Below, one piece after another: positions 15,832-24,933 of a DNA stretch of 44,173 bases. The first letter of the stretch is position 1. Each line of letters starts with the position of its first letter. Both the position numbers and the translations under genes were made by a program. Source of the stretch: Clostridia bacterium (GTDB taxonomy: Bacteria > Bacillota > Clostridia > Christensenellales > CAG-138); contig JAFSEB010000012.1 in NCBI GenBank assembly GCA_017435905.1, forward strand, positions 1 to 44,173. Reading direction: 5' to 3'. Under the pieces are notes generated by a model. It was not told the DNA's origin. It searched no databases and worked only from the letters and a program-made list of their open reading frames with translations.

Positions 15832-17574
15832 TTGGATCTTACCATTCAGATGCGCAGCATCGATATGCTGCTCAAGCTTTTCAAGCATGATGTGGGCGCC
15901 CTGCCTGCCTACGGCTACAGACCGCAAAAGCTGCCCCTGCCGGAAGCGAAGGCGCCAAAGCCCCTGCTTCGCTGCGCCCCGGAAGCGGCAGGCGTGAAAA
16001 GTGCTGCCCTTCAGCGCTTCTTTGAAGCCGTGAACGGCGAGCAGGATTCCATTGCCGCCCACGGCGCCATGATCCTGCGCCGCGGCAAGGTCATTGCGGA
16101 GGGTGCATGGGCGCCCTACCGGCTCGATGTGCCCCACATGCTCTACTCCATGAGCAAAAGCTTCCTTGGTACCGCCATCGGCATTGCCGTGGATGAAGGC
16201 ATCCTTTCCCTCGATGAGAAGCTGGTGGATATCTTCCCCGATCTTGTCACGCCAAACCACGCAAAGCTGATCCGCAGCATGACGGTGCGCCACCTTCTCA
16301 CCATGTCCACCGGCAGCCGCTTCAACGAAATGGGCACGCTGCTTGACGGCAACTGGCAGAAGATGTTCCTTGAATCCGTGCCGAAATTCGAGCCCGGCAC
16401 CGCCTTTGATTACAATTCGCTCAACACCTACATGCTTTCGGCGGTGCTTTGCCGCAAAACGGGGCAAAGCGTTACGCAATACCTGAAGCCCCGGCTGTTT
16501 GAGCCGCTTTCCATCGAGCGCTTCACCTGGGAGACCTGCCCCATGGGCATTGAAAAGGGCGGCTGGGGGCTTTCCCTCACCATGGAGGATGCGGCAAAGC
16601 TCGGCCAGCTTTACCTGAACAGGGGCATGTGGGAAGGAAAGCGCATCTTCAGCGAAGCGTGGGCGGAGGCTGCCACCAAGAAGCAGATCGACACCCCAAA
16701 GGGGGAAATGAAGCACGGCTACGGCTACCAGATCTGGGTCAGCGATGCGGAAGGCGGCTTCCAGTTCAACGGCGCTTTCGGGCAGTATGTGATCGTATCC
16801 CCGAAGCACGATGCGCTGGCTGTCATCTTCAGCGGCAGCGCCAACCTGTTTGCGCAGGGCACGCTGACGGAGCATCTTCACACCCTCTTCTCCTCCTTTG
16901 CGGATGATCCCCTTCCCGAGGATCATGAAGCGGAAGCTGCCCTTCGCACATACTGCCGCAGCCTTCTTTTCTCCCCTTCGCTCAAGGGGGACCTTGCATC
17001 GGATGCCGCCGTCTTTGCACGCATGGCTGCATACCTCGATCACAAGGAATACCGTTTCCGCCCCAATGCAGGCGGCATACTGCCCCAAACGCTGCAAAGC
17101 GTACACGGCAACTTCACCGGCGGTGCGGACCTGCTCCGCTTCGAGCGCCGGGAATACGGCATGGATGTTTACCTTTACGAAGGGGATGAGCGCAACCGCA
17201 TCGCCGTGAATGCGGACGGCAGCCTTCGCTACGGGCGCATCGCCGTCAGGGGCGAATGGCATAAGACCGGCAGCCGTGCCCTGTGGAAGGAAGAGGATGA
17301 CGGTTTTTCCCTTGCGCTGCTCGTCTCCCTCACGGAGACCCCCAACGCCCGGATCCTGTATATCCGTGTGCGGCAAAGCGGCATCACCGTCACCTTCGAT
17401 GAGCTGCCGGAGCTTTCCCGTGTCACCGCCATGCTCTTTGAGCTTGTGGGCATATCGGGGCTTGATTACCTCAAGCGCCTTCTCGGTGCGGCGCAGAAGG
17501 AGAACCTCACCGCCGCCCTTCGGGATTTCGCCGCCCCCACGGCGCAGGGCGTGCCCATCCGTCTGAACGAATGA
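15832..17574 (+). CDS. Beta-lactamase-fold serine hydrolase
   Basis: A 580-aa protein of the class C beta-lactamase/penicillin-binding family. The active Ser-x-x-Lys is SMSK at about 106-109, the tyrosine motif lies in DYNSLN near 193-198, and NGAFGQ near 315 stands where the KTG triad falls in this family. About 240 extra C-terminal residues follow and are not recognised. No signal peptide is visible, so a cytoplasmic esterase or peptidase is more likely than a true beta-lactamase. I chose the TTG at 15832 because AAAGGAGG precedes it by 7 nt. The GNAT gene follows after 13 nt, so the two are probably co-transcribed. Confidence 0.85.
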   Translation: MDLTIQMRSIDMLLKLFKHDVGALPAYGYRPQKLPLPEAKAPKPLLRCAPEAAGVKSAALQRFFEAVNGEQDSIAAHGAMILRRGKVIAEGAWAPYRLDVPHMLYSMSKSFLGTAIGIAVDEGILSLDEKLVDIFPDLVTPNHAKLIRSMTVRHLLTMSTGSRFNEMGTLLDGNWQKMFLESVPKFEPGTAFDYNSLNTYMLSAVLCRKTGQSVTQYLKPRLFEPLSIERFTWETCPMGIEKGGWGLSLTMEDAAKLGQLYLNRGMWEGKRIFSEAWAEAATKKQIDTPKGEMKHGYGYQIWVSDAEGGFQFNGAFGQYVIVSPKHDALAVIFSGSANLFAQGTLTEHLHTLFSSFADDPLPEDHEAEAALRTYCRSLLFSPSLKGDLASDAAVFARMAAYLDHKEYRFRPNAGGILPQTLQSVHGNFTGGADLLRFERREYGMDVYLYEGDERNRIAVNADGSLRYGRIAVRGEWHKTGSRALWKEEDDGFSLALLVSLTETPNARILYIRVRQSGITVTFDELPELSRVTAMLFELVGISGLDYLKRLLGAAQKENLTAALRDFAAPTAQGVPIRLNE

Positions 17575-17587
17575 AAAGGAGCGACCC

Positions 17588-18058
17588 ATGACCCTCACCC
17601 TTTACCGTCCTGCCCTTGAGGAGCTTTCCTACCGTGCCGCCCTCATCGGCGATGAAAGCACCATGTCCTACAATGCAAAGTGGGGCGGCAGTATCCCCTT
17701 TCCCCGTGAAAGGTGGGCTGCATGGTATGAAAAGTGGCTGCTTGCCCCCGAAACGCTTCGCCTTTACCGCTATCTTTACGATGCCGACAGCCGCCTGTTC
17801 GTGGGGGAAGCCGCTTATTACTTTGATGAAGCGCAGGGCGTCCACCTTGTGAGCATCATCGTGGAAGCGCAGCACCGCCGCAAAGGGTACGGCGCCTTAG
17901 CCCTCCGCCTTCTCTGTGGGGAAGCGAAAAAGCGGAGCATCGAAGTCCTTGCGGATGATATCGCCCTTGACAATCCCTCCCTTTCCCTGTTTCTTCGGGA
18001 AGGCTTTCGGGAGCAACGGCGCAATGAAATCTGTGTTTTCGTGGAAAAGAAGCTGTAA
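17588..18058 (+). CDS. GNAT-family N-acetyltransferase
   Basis: A 156-aa acetyltransferase. The acetyl-CoA-binding motif A is visible as IIVEAQHRRKGYGALAL (about 90-106), followed by motif B with NPSLSLFLREGF. The substrate is unknown. It is second in a two-gene unit with the beta-lactamase-fold hydrolase and ends at a strong shared terminator. Confidence 0.88.
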   Translation: MTLTLYRPALEELSYRAALIGDESTMSYNAKWGGSIPFPRERWAAWYEKWLLAPETLRLYRYLYDADSRLFVGEAAYYFDEAQGVHLVSIIVEAQHRRKGYGALALRLLCGEAKKRSIEVLADDIALDNPSLSLFLREGFREQRRNEICVFVEKKL

Positions 18059-18061
18059 CAA

Positions 18062-18097
18062 AAAACCGCCTGCCGGCTGATGCCGGCAGGCGGTTTT
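18062..18097. terminator. Bidirectional terminator between the GNAT gene and hpt
   Basis: A 16-bp perfect stem AAAACCGCCTGCCGGC with TGAT loop. It ends in A- and T-runs on both sides and serves the two convergent genes. Confidence 0.9.
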
Positions 18098-18112
18098 GTT
18101 ACTGCTGTGTGT

Positions 18113-18658
18113 TCAGTCCTGCTTGTATACGCCAACATAGGGCAGGTTGCGGTAGAAGCCGTCGTAATCAAGGCCGTAGCCCAGCACGAACTCATTGGGG
18201 ATCACAAAGCCGCAGTAATCGGGGGTGATGTCGCACTCACGGCGGGAGGGCTTATCCAGCAGGCAGGCGATCTTCAGCGATGCGGGCTGGCGCTCCCGAA
18301 GCAGCTTGGTGAGATAGTTGAGGGTCAGGCCGCTGTCCATGATGTCCTCCACGATGAGCACGTGGCGGCCGGTGATGTTGGTATCCACATCCTTGGCGAT
18401 ACGCACGATGCCGGAGGTCTTTCTGCCGTTGCCGTAGCTGGAGATGGACATGAAATCCATTTCCATGTGGCAGGTCATGGCACGGGAAAGGTCGGAGAAG
18501 AAGTGCACCGCACCGCGCAGGATGCATACGAGCACCACATCTTTGCCCTCATATTCTTCGGAAAGCTGTGCGCCCATTTCCTTCACACGGGCACGGATCT
18601 CTTCCTCGCTCACAAGGATCTTGCTGACGTCTTTGTTCATATCGGTCTTTTCTGCCAT
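18113..18658 (-). CDS. hpt: Hypoxanthine(-guanine) phosphoribosyltransferase
   Basis: A 181-aa salvage enzyme making IMP/GMP from hypoxanthine/guanine and PRPP. The PRPP-binding loop is VLIVEDIMDSGLTL (about 110-123), and the catalytic-loop region SSYGNG lies near 73-78. It follows tilS after 48 nt on the same strand, a pairing long known in Firmicutes. It competes for the same bases as the catabolic locus at 35-44 kb. Confidence 0.95.
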   Translation of the reverse strand: MAEKTDMNKDVSKILVSEEEIRARVKEMGAQLSEEYEGKDVVLVCILRGAVHFFSDLSRAMTCHMEMDFMSISSYGNGRKTSGIVRIAKDVDTNITGRHVLIVEDIMDSGLTLNYLTKLLRERQPASLKIACLLDKPSRRECDITPDYCGFVIPNEFVLGYGLDYDGFYRNLPYVGVYKQD

Positions 18659-18706
18659 GGTGTAACCCTCCCTGTTTCTGCAGTTATGATAGGTGTTTGT
18701 AAAACT

Positions 18707-20059
18707 TTATGCTCCCGGGATGAAGCGCACCCGAAGGATCCGCTCCGTTCCCGTTTCGACCTTGACCGTGTCCGATACCGTGAAGCCGGGCAGGAAAAGC
18801 ACTTCCTCCCCTGCGGCGATGATCGGCACCTCCCGTTCCCGTCGGGGCACCTTTTTGTCGATCAGGTACTCCTTCAGCTTGCGGCGTCCCGGTGCGTTCA
18901 GAGGAAAAAACCTGTCCCCCGGCTGCCGTGTTCGCACGGTGATACCCTCGGGCAGCTTTTCCATATCGAAGTGGGCGGTGAAGGGATCGGGCGCAAATTC
19001 CGCCGGTGTGATCTCCTCCGCAGCAAAGCTGCCAAGGGGCGTTTTCGTTTCCCCGTTCCTTATTAGCGGCAGGGAAAAAGCCGCCGTCTCCGCTTCTTCC
19101 TGCGCCGGCAGGAAGCGGATGCATCCGTACTCCGTTTCCGCCCGAACAGAGGGAAGGGAGATGCTGCGCCCCGTTTCCGCAGAAAGCAGCGCCGTCAGCG
19201 CATCGATGTGCTTTTTCTCCACATCCTGCTTTGCCCCTGCAAGGGCAAGGGCATGGCGAAGCGCCCGTGAACGGAGGGGCGATGGCAGGGATAGGATCGC
19301 CTGCCTGTCGTAGGTGTGTTCCCCTTGTTTCGCCGCAAGCAGGGCTTCCTCCGCCCTTAGGCAAAGGTAATCCTCATCCTCCCCAAGGAGGGCGGCCGCA
19401 GCGGTGATGTTTTCCGCCGCATGTTCATTGAGGTGCTCCGAAAGGTAGGGCATCACATCAAGGCGGATGCGGTTGCGTGTTCCCTCCCGAAGAAGGTTCG
19501 TTTCATCCGTCCTGTAGGGGATGCTGTTTTCCGCAAGGTAGGCTTCGATCTCCTGCCGCCGCAAAAACAGCAGCGGACGGATGATCCTGCCCCGCTTTGG
19601 CTGCATGCCCCGAAGCCCTGCCGCACCTGCGCCGCGCACAAGGTGCATCAGCACCGTTTCCGCCTGATCGTCCATGTGGTGAGCAACGGCGATATACGCT
19701 GCGCCGAAATGCTGCCGTGCCTCTTCAAGAAATGCATAGCGCAGATCCCGTGCCGCCTGTTCAAGGGTCTTTCCATCTTCCTTTGCAATCCTCGGCACAT
19801 CGGCACCGCCGCAAAGAAGCGGCACCGAAAGCCTTTCGCACAGCGCTTTTACAAAGGCTTCATCCGCATCTGCGCTTTCGCCCCGAATGCGGTGGTTGAA
19901 ATGCGCCGCCGCCACGGTGATGGAAAGCCTTTCTTCAAGGGCCTTGAGGATATGCAAAAGCGCGACCGAATCCGCACCGCCGCTCACGCCGGCGACGACT
20001 GTCGATCCCGCTTCCAAAAGCTCATGCTGTTTTGCATATTCCGCTGTGCGCCGGTGCAT
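18707..20059 (-). CDS. tilS: tRNA(Ile)-lysidine synthase
   Basis: A 450-aa enzyme that converts C34 of the CAU-anticodon tRNA-Ile to lysidine with ATP and lysine. The PP-loop motif SGGADS is at 26-31, followed by the N-type ATPase core, a TilS substrate-binding domain and a C-terminal domain. I placed the start at the ATG at 20059, which has GGAGGG 5 nt upstream; an in-frame ATG 13 codons earlier lacks one. Essential housekeeping gene, first in the tilS-hpt unit. Confidence 0.94.
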   Translation of the reverse strand: MHRRTAEYAKQHELLEAGSTVVAGVSGGADSVALLHILKALEERLSITVAAAHFNHRIRGESADADEAFVKALCERLSVPLLCGGADVPRIAKEDGKTLEQAARDLRYAFLEEARQHFGAAYIAVAHHMDDQAETVLMHLVRGAGAAGLRGMQPKRGRIIRPLLFLRRQEIEAYLAENSIPYRTDETNLLREGTRNRIRLDVMPYLSEHLNEHAAENITAAAALLGEDEDYLCLRAEEALLAAKQGEHTYDRQAILSLPSPLRSRALRHALALAGAKQDVEKKHIDALTALLSAETGRSISLPSVRAETEYGCIRFLPAQEEAETAAFSLPLIRNGETKTPLGSFAAEEITPAEFAPDPFTAHFDMEKLPEGITVRTRQPGDRFFPLNAPGRRKLKEYLIDKKVPRREREVPIIAAGEEVLFLPGFTVSDTVKVETGTERILRVRFIPGA

Positions 20060-20118
20060 ACATCCCTCCGGTGCGGCTGAGTTATCGATAGGTAACACGA
20101 AAAAAGATTGTACCCATT

Positions 20119-20147
20119 AGTATAGCTTTTTCACCGCCGTTTGACAA
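20119..20147 (-). promoter_or_regulatory. Promoter of tilS-hpt
   Basis: On the minus strand TTGTCA (20147-20142), 17-nt spacer, TATACT (20124-20119). Confidence 0.75.
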
Positions 20148-20189
20148 GGGAGAGCTTCCCCCGAAATGGCCCGGAGCATAACTTTTTCC

Positions 20190-20218
20190 TTGTGACCGAC
20201 TTGCCTTTGTGGTATCAT
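20190..20218 (+). promoter_or_regulatory. Promoter of ychF
   Basis: TTGTGA (20190-20195), 17-nt spacer, TATCAT (20213-20218). Confidence 0.65.
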
Positions 20219-20259
20219 GTATTTGTTAAATTATGCTCTTTTAAGGAGATCGAAGATAT

Positions 20260-21348
20260 ATGAAACTCGGCGTAGTCGGTCTGCCCAACGTGGGCAAAAG
20301 CACCCTTTTCAATGCGATCACCCAGGCAGGCGCACAGGCCGCCAACTATCCCTTCTGCACCATCGAGCCCAACGTGGGCATCGTTCCCGTGCCGGATGAG
20401 CGCCTCAACGTGCTCGCCAAGATGCACAATCCGGAAAAGCTGACCCCCACCACCATCGAATTCGTGGATATCGCCGGCCTTGTCCGCGGCGCATACAAGG
20501 GTGAAGGCCTTGGCAACAAGTTCCTTTCCCACATCCGTGAGGTGGATGCCATCGTGCATGTGGTGCGCTGCTTTGAGGATGAAAACATCGTCCATGTGGA
20601 CGGCAGCGTGGATCCCGTCCGTGATATGGAGACCATCAATCTTGAACTCGTGTTTGCGGATATGGACACCGTGGAGCGCCGGGGCGACCGTGCCCGTAAA
20701 AACAGCAAGGGCGGCGACAAGGTCTACATGGCGGAAGCAGCCCTCTGCGACCGCATCAAGGCGCACCTTGAGACCGGCAAGCCCGTGCGCACCATGGATC
20801 TGACCGATGATGAAAAGGCCGCCGTGAAGGCCATGTTCCTTCTCACCACCAAGCCCGTCATCTACGTTGCCAACATCTCCGAGGATGAGATCGGCATGGA
20901 AAATCCCCTTGTGGACAAGCTCTACGCCGCCGCCAAGGCAGAGGGTGCGGAAGCGCTCACCGTCTGCGCCAAGGTGGAAGAGGAGATCGCCGAGCTTTCC
21001 GCCGATGAAAAAGCCGCCTTTATCGAGGAGCTGGGCATCGGCGAAAGCGGTCTTGATAAGCTCGTGAAGACCTGCTACCGCCTGCTCGGCCTCATCAGCT
21101 ACCTCACCGCCGGCCCGAAGGAAGTCCGTGCGTGGACCATCGAACGGGGCACCAAGGCGCCCCAGGCCGCCGGCAAGATCCACACCGATTTCGAGCGTGG
21201 CTTCATCCGTGCGGAGATCGTGGCCTACGACACCCTCATGGAGCATGGCACCATGCAGGCCTGCAAGGAAAAGGGTCTCATCCGCTCCGAAGGCAAGGAA
21301 TACGTGGTGCAGGACGGCGACATCGTGCTGTTCCGCTTCAATGTATAA
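20260..21348 (+). CDS. ychF: Redox-regulated ATPase YchF (Obg family)
   Basis: A 362-aa P-loop protein of the Obg/YchF family. G1 is GLPNVGKST (8-16) and the G3 region DIAGLVRGA is near 71-79. The specificity loop lies in [10 protein letters not shown] rather than a canonical NKxD, consistent with preference for ATP. The C-terminus is the TGS domain. It binds ribosomes and is universally conserved. The start has AAGGAG upstream. Single-gene unit with its own promoter and terminator. Confidence 0.96.
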   Translation: MKLGVVGLPNVGKSTLFNAITQAGAQAANYPFCTIEPNVGIVPVPDERLNVLAKMHNPEKLTPTTIEFVDIAGLVRGAYKGEGLGNKFLSHIREVDAIVHVVRCFEDENIVHVDGSVDPVRDMETINLELVFADMDTVERRGDRARKNSKGGDKVYMAEAALCDRIKAHLETGKPVRTMDLTDDEKAAVKAMFLLTTKPVIYVANISEDEIGMENPLVDKLYAAAKAEGAEALTVCAKVEEEIAELSADEKAAFIEELGIGESGLDKLVKTCYRLLGLISYLTAGPKEVRAWTIERGTKAPQAAGKIHTDFERGFIRAEIVAYDTLMEHGTMQACKEKGLIRSEGKEYVVQDGDIVLFRFNV

Positions 21349-21372
21349 AAGCTAAAAAACGGAAAAATGAAC

Positions 21373-21402
21373 AGCGGCTCACACCGAAAGGTGTGAGCCG
21401 CT
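21373..21402 (+). terminator. Terminator after ychF
   Basis: A 13-bp perfect stem AGCGGCTCACACC with a GAAA tetraloop, then TTTGTTG. Confidence 0.85.
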
Positions 21403-21534
21403 TTGTTGATTCTTCACTGTTCATGAAAGGGAAGTCCCGTTTTGCCAAACAGCAGCTCCCTTGTGTAAAGGGAGGCTTTATGCAGCATAAACCGACAGAA
21501 CTGCATGCAGAATGGGCGGCATTTCCCCGACATA

Positions 21535-22128
21535 TCACTCCACATCCCTCTCAAACGCCACCGTATACGCCCCCAGCACGGTGCGGCAGGGGATCAGCCC
21601 TGCAGTTTCAAAGGTGAAGGGCTGTTTTTCGTAAGCGGTTTCGGGTTCCTCATAAAAGGCAGGCAGGGTCTTGCCCTCGCTGACACCAAAGGCTCCGCCC
21701 GGGAAAAGAAAGCGGAAGCTGCAGTCGCAGAATTCCTTGTTTTCGGTGATTTTTTCCGCAGGCAGGAAGGCATACTGTCCGCAGGAAGGGTAAAAGCAGC
21801 CGTCGTTATCCTTTTCCGCAGGGCAGCCGCCGCGGATGCCCACCGGCGCAAAGGTGATCTCCGCAAAGGGGTTATAGAAGGTGACCTTCCTTTCCTCCCT
21901 CACGAAGGAAACGGCATTCACCTTGCCGTTCCACCGGGCAATGTTCAGCCAGCCCCGTTTGCCGAAGCCCTCCACGGGCGTGTTCAGCTCAAGGTAACCA
22001 AGCTTGCCCCCGCGGATCTCCCCGTTGAAACGGAGCACAGGTCTTAACGAGGAAAAGCCCTCCGGCAGCATGGCACGAAGCCTGTCCTGTTCCACATTGT
22101 AGGCCATCACAAACTGCTCGATGCGCAT
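21535..22128 (-). CDS. Conserved protein, possibly acetoacetate-decarboxylase-like
   Basis: A 197-aa soluble protein that I do not firmly recognise. The start (VEQDRLRAMLPEGFSSLRPVLRFNGEI) is like the opening of acetoacetate decarboxylase-like or DUF2071-type beta-rich proteins, in which a residue after PEG marks a cavity-lining strand. No signal peptide or membrane helix is present. It is Phe- and Gly-rich with four Cys clustered in the middle. The ATG follows AAAGGAGG. It stands alone, and nothing nearby suggests a pathway. Confidence 0.7.
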   Translation of the reverse strand: MRIEQFVMAYNVEQDRLRAMLPEGFSSLRPVLRFNGEIRGGKLGYLELNTPVEGFGKRGWLNIARWNGKVNAVSFVREERKVTFYNPFAEITFAPVGIRGGCPAEKDNDGCFYPSCGQYAFLPAEKITENKEFCDCSFRFLFPGGAFGVSEGKTLPAFYEEPETAYEKQPFTFETAGLIPCRTVLGAYTVAFERDVE

Positions 22129-22179
22129 GTGTACCCTCCTTTATGTTCTCCCTTCAGTATACCGCATTTTCCGCACGCA

Positions 22180-22205
22180 AAAAAGGCGCAGTTCTGCGCC
22201 TTTTT
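22180..22205. terminator. Terminator after the DUF2807 lipoprotein gene
   Basis: Stem AAAAAGGCGCA/TGCGCCTTTTT, 11 bp, loop GTTC. On the minus strand it ends the NlpC/P60-lipoprotein operon. Confidence 0.85.
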
Positions 22206-22215
22206 CAATGCCTGT

Positions 22216-23001
22216 TTATTCCCCCGGCAGCGTTTCGCTTCGCTGTGTGACCGTGCCGATGCCGCCGATCTGCTGGGATACGCTGGGGTCGCCGTAGTAT
22301 TCGATTTTGCCCACGCCGGATATCTTCGCTTCAAGGCTGTCCGTTACGGATACCACCATATCGCCGGCGCCGGCAACCTCCGCCTCGAGCCGTTTGGCGA
22401 TCAGCCCTGCCGCATCGATATCCCCTGCGCCCTTGATGGAGATCTCCGCTTCCTCTGCGCTGCCCGTGAAGGCGAAAGCGCCTGCACCGGAAAACTCCGC
22501 TTCAAGCTCGCCCACGGCAAGGTTTTCCACCGTGCCGGAGGCGGCGCCGTTCACTTCAAGGGAAAGCTCCTTCGCACCTGCCGCATCGATGGCAATGGGG
22601 TAGCCGCCCGAAAGCACCACCTCGTCAAAGGGAGCGGTAACGGCCAGCTCAAAGCGCTCCGCATCGATGGAAATATGTTTCCGGGGTGCAATGCGCAGCA
22701 CACCGTTATCCGCCGTGACCTTGAAGCCGTGGTCGAAGATATCCTCCGGCACGCTGCCGGTGACGCTCGCCTCCTCGCCGTAGCGGATGCGGATGACAAC
22801 GCCGCCATCCTCAAGGAAGCTCATGTTGTCAAGCTCCACCCGGCAGCCCCTGCTGACGGAAAGGGATTCGTTCAGCGTCTCCATCCCGCCCCTGAGCTTC
22901 ACCGTGGGGGAGCCGATGCTCACATGGATGCAGCCCGATGCAAGGGCAAGCACCGATGCAAGGGCAAGAAAGAGCGCTGTGTATGTCAGGATGCGTTTCA
23001 T
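22216..23001 (-). CDS. DUF2807 (GIN-domain) lipoprotein
   Basis: A 261-aa predicted lipoprotein. A basic start and hydrophobic stretch end in the lipobox LASGC, giving a diacylated Cys near residue 24. The mature part is made of repeating short beta-strands rich in Gly/Ala/Val (VNGAASGTVENL, FSGAGAFAF, IKGAGDIDA, VAGAGDMVV). This is the right-handed beta-helix pattern of the DUF2807/GIN domain, a putative adhesin-like cell-surface module. I chose the second ATG (23001), which has GGAGA 7 nt upstream; the first (23007) overlaps the upstream stop as ATGA and may also be used. Confidence 0.85.
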   Translation of the reverse strand: MKRILTYTALFLALASVLALASGCIHVSIGSPTVKLRGGMETLNESLSVSRGCRVELDNMSFLEDGGVVIRIRYGEEASVTGSVPEDIFDHGFKVTADNGVLRIAPRKHISIDAERFELAVTAPFDEVVLSGGYPIAIDAAGAKELSLEVNGAASGTVENLAVGELEAEFSGAGAFAFTGSAEEAEISIKGAGDIDAAGLIAKRLEAEVAGAGDMVVSVTDSLEAKISGVGKIEYYGDPSVSQQIGGIGTVTQRSETLPGE

Positions 23002-23003
23002 GT

Positions 23004-23717
23004 TCATTCTCCTTTGTTTTCATAATAGTGGGGACGCCGTGCATAGCGGAACACATCCCCGGCGCCGGTCACCACCACGTTGTCAAAGCCCGATGCGCAG
23101 TGGGCAAACATGGGTCTGCCCCACTTATCAAAGCCGATGCAGATGCCCACATGGTTTCCCTCATCGGTGGGGTACTCGTTCTGAAATACGAGATCGCCCA
23201 CCCGGATATCCTTCCAGCGGATCTGATCCGTTCTGTCCCATTGGGTCCACGTGCCAAGGCCGATCTTTTCCTCCGTCTCTTTCAGCGTAAGCCCCTGCTG
23301 CACGAAGCACCATGCCACGAAGCCGGAGCAGTCAAGGCCGTAGGGCTTCAGCATGCCGGTGGAAGGGCTTCCCTCCCCGGTGACCTCTTTCATTTGCCCC
23401 CATTCGCTGTCAAACCCTACTTCTCCGCTTTTTCCGCCCCAGAAATAGTGTACTTTCCCCACAAGTGTGATGGCAGCCTCCGCTGCCGCAAGGCGTTTTT
23501 CATCGGTCTCCGCCTCCCGTCCCCGGGCGATGGCAGCGGTGATCTCCGCTTCGGAAAGGGGGATATAGTTCTGCGCTTTGATGAGCGAATCGATGCCCAT
23601 GCCGCCAAGGACGATGCCTGCAAGAAGCACCGCCGCCGCAAGGATGCGGACAAGGCGCCTGCCCATTTCCGTGAGTTTCCGTTTCTTTTTTCGTTTTTTT
23701 GCTGTTGCTGTATTCAT
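23004..23717 (-). CDS. NlpC/P60-family cell-wall hydrolase, membrane anchored
   Basis: A 237-aa protein with a lysine/arginine-rich N-terminus, one membrane helix (about 23-43) and an extracytoplasmic NlpC/P60 domain. The catalytic Cys lies in GLDCSGFVAWC, the His in NHVGICIGFD, and YFWGG precedes them as usual. It probably cuts cell-wall peptides (gamma-D-glutamyl-diamino-acid bonds in related enzymes). The start at 23717 is only 6 nt below a good -10 box, so the mRNA may be leaderless; a longer start at 23735 lies between the -35 and -10 boxes. The lipoprotein gene follows with a 4-nt overlap option. Confidence 0.85.
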   Translation of the reverse strand: MNTATAKKRKKKRKLTEMGRRLVRILAAAVLLAGIVLGGMGIDSLIKAQNYIPLSEAEITAAIARGREAETDEKRLAAAEAAITLVGKVHYFWGGKSGEVGFDSEWGQMKEVTGEGSPSTGMLKPYGLDCSGFVAWCFVQQGLTLKETEEKIGLGTWTQWDRTDQIRWKDIRVGDLVFQNEYPTDEGNHVGICIGFDKWGRPMFAHCASGFDNVVVTGAGDVFRYARRPHYYENKGE

Positions 23718-23723
23718 GGTTGT

Positions 23724-23752
23724 ATCATAAAGCATTTCGCCGCCCTATCCAA
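23724..23752 (-). promoter_or_regulatory. Promoter of the NlpC/P60 gene
   Basis: On the minus strand TTGGAT (23752-23747), 17-nt spacer, TATGAT (23729-23724). The -35 box sits in the loop of the hairpin that ends yhaM. Confidence 0.6.
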
Positions 23753-23761
23753 GGCGGCGAA
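23736..23761 (-). terminator. Hairpin after yhaM
   Basis: A 9-bp perfect stem TTCGCCGCC/GGCGGCGAA with an 8-nt loop, 37 nt below the yhaM stop. There is no real U-tract on the minus strand (ATGCTTTATG), so read-through is likely. Confidence 0.5.
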
Positions 23762-23797
23762 GATTAAAATTTCATGAATTTCTTCTCATTTTGCGCT

Positions 23798-24772
23798 TTA
23801 TTCGTGGCCGTGCTTGTAAAGCTGGCGGTTGTCGAGCGCCCACTGCCGCTCGGAGAAGCCGCCCACCGGCACGGTGGCAAGGGCATCGTACATCTCAAAA
23901 AGCTTGGAATCCAGCACGTCGATCTGGCTGACGAGCTCCGCCTCCGGGAACATGGGCGGACGGGGAGAGCCGAATTCCGGCTGCCCGTGGTGGGCAAGCA
24001 GCATGTGCTGCAGAAGGGTGGTGGTCTCCTCGTTGGTCATCAGCTCCGCTGCGGCACGCTCCACCATCGCCATACCCATGTTGATATGGCCAAGCAGCTG
24101 TCCTTTTCCGCTGTAGGCGCTGGCAAGGCCAAGGCTGCCCACGGTGAGTTCCTCCGTCTTCGCCACATCGTGAAGGATGATGCCTGCATAAACCAGCTCC
24201 TCGCTGAGGGTGGGGTACAGCACCTTGTACACGCCGCAAAGCGCCTTTGCCGCCTTGAGCATGGTGGTGGTGTGGTAAAGAAGACCGCCCCGCATGGCAT
24301 GGTGCAGCTTCAGCGCCGCCGGGTAGCGCAGAATGGCCGCCTTGTGCTCACGGAGGATGTACTGGGTGAGCATGCGCAGGTCGCCGTCCTTGAAATCTTC
24401 CGCACAGTCGTAAAGCATGCGGAACATCTCCTCCGGTTTGTAAGGCGCACAGGAAACAAGCTCCGCCATGTCGATCTCCTCATCCGCACGCACGTTGCGG
24501 ATGCGGTCGATCTTGAGCTGTTCCTCTTCCTTCCACATGTTGATGGTGGCACGCACCTTGATAACGCTGTCGCTTTCATAGGTGCCGTGCTGTTCCGGGG
24601 AATAATCCCACAGCTTTGCGGCGCATTCGCCGCCCGCATCGCCAAGGGTGAAATCAAGGTAGCTTGCGCCCTTCACATTGCTCTTCTGCTGGACGCTCTT
24701 TATGATGCAATAGCCTTCCACCTGGTTGTTGGAAGCGTTGTGAACTTTGGAAAGCAGGTTCATTCTGCCCAT
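23798..24772 (-). CDS. yhaM: 3'-5' exoribonuclease YhaM family
   Basis: A 324-aa protein with an N-terminal OB-fold nucleic-acid domain (about 15-90) and an HD phosphohydrolase domain with LLYHTTTML and the metal-binding LHDVAK. This is the architecture of YhaM/CBF1 exonucleases, which degrade RNA and DNA 3' to 5' with metal ions. The ATG follows GGGAGGT by 7 nt. It is a single gene with its own promoter. Confidence 0.9.
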   Translation of the reverse strand: MGRMNLLSKVHNASNNQVEGYCIIKSVQQKSNVKGASYLDFTLGDAGGECAAKLWDYSPEQHGTYESDSVIKVRATINMWKEEEQLKIDRIRNVRADEEIDMAELVSCAPYKPEEMFRMLYDCAEDFKDGDLRMLTQYILREHKAAILRYPAALKLHHAMRGGLLYHTTTMLKAAKALCGVYKVLYPTLSEELVYAGIILHDVAKTEELTVGSLGLASAYSGKGQLLGHINMGMAMVERAAAELMTNEETTTLLQHMLLAHHGQPEFGSPRPPMFPEAELVSQIDVLDSKLFEMYDALATVPVGGFSERQWALDNRQLYKHGHE

Positions 24773-24810
24773 GGGGGTACCTCCCTCACCGATAACATTT
24801 TTTCACTGTT

Positions 24811-24840
24811 ATTATAGCAGAAAAAACGGGAACAGCACAA
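24811..24840 (-). promoter_or_regulatory. Promoter of yhaM
   Basis: On the minus strand TTGTGC (24840-24835), 18-nt spacer, TATAAT (24816-24811). Confidence 0.65.
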
Positions 24841-24877
24841 CGTGCGCCGAAAACAAAACGCCGCCGCACGCAAAAAG

Positions 24878-24916
24878 GGCTTTCCGTGAAAGCCCTTTCC
24901 GTGAAAGCCCTTTTCT
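24878..24916 (-). terminator. Terminator after the anti-sigma-like gene, with a duplicated arm
   Basis: On the minus strand AAAGGGCTTTC/GAAAGCCCTTT with a short loop, then TTGCG. One arm is duplicated in tandem as a 15-bp unit (GAAAGCCCTTTCCGT type), so two alternative hairpins are possible. Confidence 0.7.
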
Positions 24917-24933
24917 TTGTGCCGATATTCCGT

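Noticed and set aside
15832..17574. Beta-lactam resistance gene
   Set aside because: The fold and SxxK are present, but there is no export signal and a large extra C-terminal part; a cytoplasmic esterase/peptidase-like role is likelier.
11668..17598. Very long minus-strand open frames across the ABC exporter and beta-lactamase-fold genes
   Set aside because: They are antisense shadows of well-supported genes; no ribosome sites or recognisable domains.
24880..24916. Short tandem repeat as a CRISPR array
   Set aside because: Only two 15-bp units with no spacers; it is a duplicated terminator arm.
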